6,566 nucleotides of DNA, from the NCBI GenBank assembly GCA_025350985.1, contig JANXWU010000428.1, forward strand, positions 1 to 6,566, read 5' to 3'. Positions 5,481 through 6,566 of the stretch are shown here, piece after piece. The notes under the pieces are model-generated. The model worked only from the letters and a program-made list of their open reading frames with translations, searched no databases and had not been told where the DNA came from. Position numbers and translations under genes: made by a program. Position 1 is the stretch's first letter. Each line of letters opens with the position of its first letter. The stretch is from Spartobacteria bacterium (GTDB taxonomy: Bacteria > Verrucomicrobiota > Verrucomicrobiia > Chthoniobacterales > Chthoniobacteraceae).

Positions 5481-6566
5481 TTACTGGCAGGCGTCGCACT
5501 CACCGCCATTGCGCGCGGCTTCAATGGAACAGACCTTCTTTTCCTCGGGCGTCGCTTCACTCCGGGTGGCGAGTTTGCCGGTGGCTGAGGTGTTTTTCAT
5601 CCAGCGCGGTTGAAGGCCGAACTTATTGATGTCCATAGCCGCTTTCTCAATGGTGGTGGCGGCGGTGTTGCGGAGATAGTAAGTGGTTTTCAGCCCCTTC
5701 TCCCAAGCGGAAAGGTACATGTCGCTGAGCTTTTTCCCGCTGGGTCCCGCGACGTAAAGATTAAGCGACTGGCCCATATCGATCCACTTCTGACGACGGC
5801 TGGCGCATTCGATGAGCCACTTGGAGTCAATCTCAAAGGCGGTGCGATAGAGTTCTTTCAACTCAGCGGGCACCCGCTCGATCTCTTGGACGGAACCGTC
5901 GTAGTGCTTTAGATAGTCAACCATCTCCGCATCCCACAGGCCAAGGCGCTTGAGGTCTTCAACCATGTAGTTGTTGAGCGTCGTGAAGTCGCCGGAAAGG
6001 TTGGATTTGGCGAACAGATTCTTAAAGCTCGGCTCGATGGACTGGCTGACCCCGGTGATGTTGGAGATGGTGGCGGTGGGCGCGATAGCCATGGTGTTGC
6101 TGTTGCGCATGCCGTTTTTCTTCAGCGACTCACGCACCGGCGACCAATCCATCGCGGCGCTACGATCCTGATCGACGTGGCCGCCGCGCTCGTGGGTTAG
6201 CAGCGCCACCGTGTCAATGGGGAGCAAACCTTGCGACCACTTTGAACCTTCGTAGGTCTGATAAGCGCCCCTTTCGGCGGCTAGCTCAGTCGAGGAGAGG
6301 ATCGCGTAGTAGCTGATGATCTCCATCGACTTGTCGGCGAACTCAATCGCGCTGTTGCTGGCGTAAGGAATGCGCAACTTATAAAGCGCATCCTGGAAGC
6401 CCATGATGCCGAGGCCGACCGGACGGTGCCGGAGGTTGGCTGTCTTCGCTTCCGGCGTGGGGTAGTAGTTAATGTCGATGACGTTATCCAGCATCCGCAT
6501 CGCCGTGCGGACAGTCTGGGAGATAAGCGCTTCGTCAAAGAGGCCGTCTTCGTCGATGTGCTTGAC
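5481..6566 (-). CDS. nrdA: Ribonucleoside-diphosphate reductase alpha subunit, C-terminal part (5' end outside window)
   Basis: The last 361 residues of the catalytic subunit, which reduces ribonucleoside diphosphates. The frame is open to the window edge at 6566, so no start codon is given. Visible landmarks, numbered from the edge, are [19 protein letters not shown] (18-36), [12 protein letters not shown] (46-57), and [20 protein letters not shown] (153-172), part of the substrate phosphate-binding region. The radical-relay pair Tyr296-Tyr297 lies in TTYYLRNT. The tail ends in Cys357-Asp-Ala-Cys360, the redox pair that re-reduces the active site with thioredoxin or glutaredoxin. A further Cys346 precedes it. 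The [14 protein letters not shown] segment is of the chlamydial/eukaryote-like kind rather than E. coli NrdA. The active-site Cys/Glu/Cys triad and any ATP-cone domain lie upstream and cannot be judged. Confidence 0.96.
   Translation of the reverse strand, partial: VKHIDEDGLFDEALISQTVRTAMRMLDNVIDINYYPTPEAKTANLRHRPVGLGIMGFQDALYKLRIPYASNSAIEFADKSMEIISYYAILSSTELAAERGAYQTYEGSKWSQGLLPIDTVALLTHERGGHVDQDRSAAMDWSPVRESLKKNGMRNSNTMAIAPTATISNITGVSQSIEPSFKNLFAKSNLSGDFTTLNNYMVEDLKRLGLWDAEMVDYLKHYDGSVQEIERVPAELKELYRTAFEIDSKWLIECASRRQKWIDMGQSLNLYVAGPSGKKLSDMYLSAWEKGLKTTYYLRNTAATTIEKAAMDINKFGLQPRWMKNTSATGKLATRSEATPEEKKVCSIEAARNGGECDACQ

Noticed and set aside
4607..5629. A 340-codon open frame on the plus strand opposite nrdB and the end of nrdA
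   Set aside because: It is antisense to two strongly conserved genes, crosses their intergenic gap, and its translation shows no recognisable domain. It is a by-product of GC-rich codon use.

Overview
The window looks like a chromosomal segment from a Gram-negative bacterium of the Planctomycetes-Verrucomicrobia-Chlamydiae group, most likely a free-living verrucomicrobial relative. This is inference. The ribonucleotide reductase beta subunit, the visible part of the alpha subunit and the dCTP deaminase all resemble the chlamydial versions as I remember them. The TonB-dependent receptor, its vitamin B12 riboswitch and the roughly 60% GC of the main genes do not fit an obligate intracellular chlamydia. 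All supported genes lie on the minus strand, so the window reads from right (6566) to left (1).

Right part (3725-6566): a deoxynucleotide cluster in the order nrdA (3' part only), nrdB, dcd, with gaps of 34 and 18 bases. NrdA and NrdB form a class I ribonucleotide reductase that makes deoxynucleotides, and Dcd turns dCTP into dUTP to feed thymidylate synthesis. NrdB carries the residue pattern of class Ic (Mn/Fe) enzymes: Phe134 replaces the radical tyrosine and Glu96 replaces the usual aspartate ligand. It also has a 23-residue C-terminal extension ending in what looks like a second copy of the alpha-docking tail.

Middle (2758-3684): a gene for a protein with a phage-type BRO N-terminal domain and a DinD-like C-terminal part. 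It is clearly AT-richer than its neighbours and sits 40 bases after dcd. It is probably an acquired gene.

Intergenic part (2014-2757): no gene. It holds two families of palindromic repeats (a 150-base fold-back element at 2447-2596 and an inverted pair of GTTCCCAAAC-type hairpins at 2631-2746). Next, on the minus strand, come a cobalamin riboswitch aptamer (2157-2355) and a hairpin that sequesters the ribosome binding site of the next gene.

Left part (100-2013): a BtuB-like TonB-dependent outer-membrane receptor. The riboswitch makes a corrinoid its likely substrate. Bases 1-99 hold nothing I can support.
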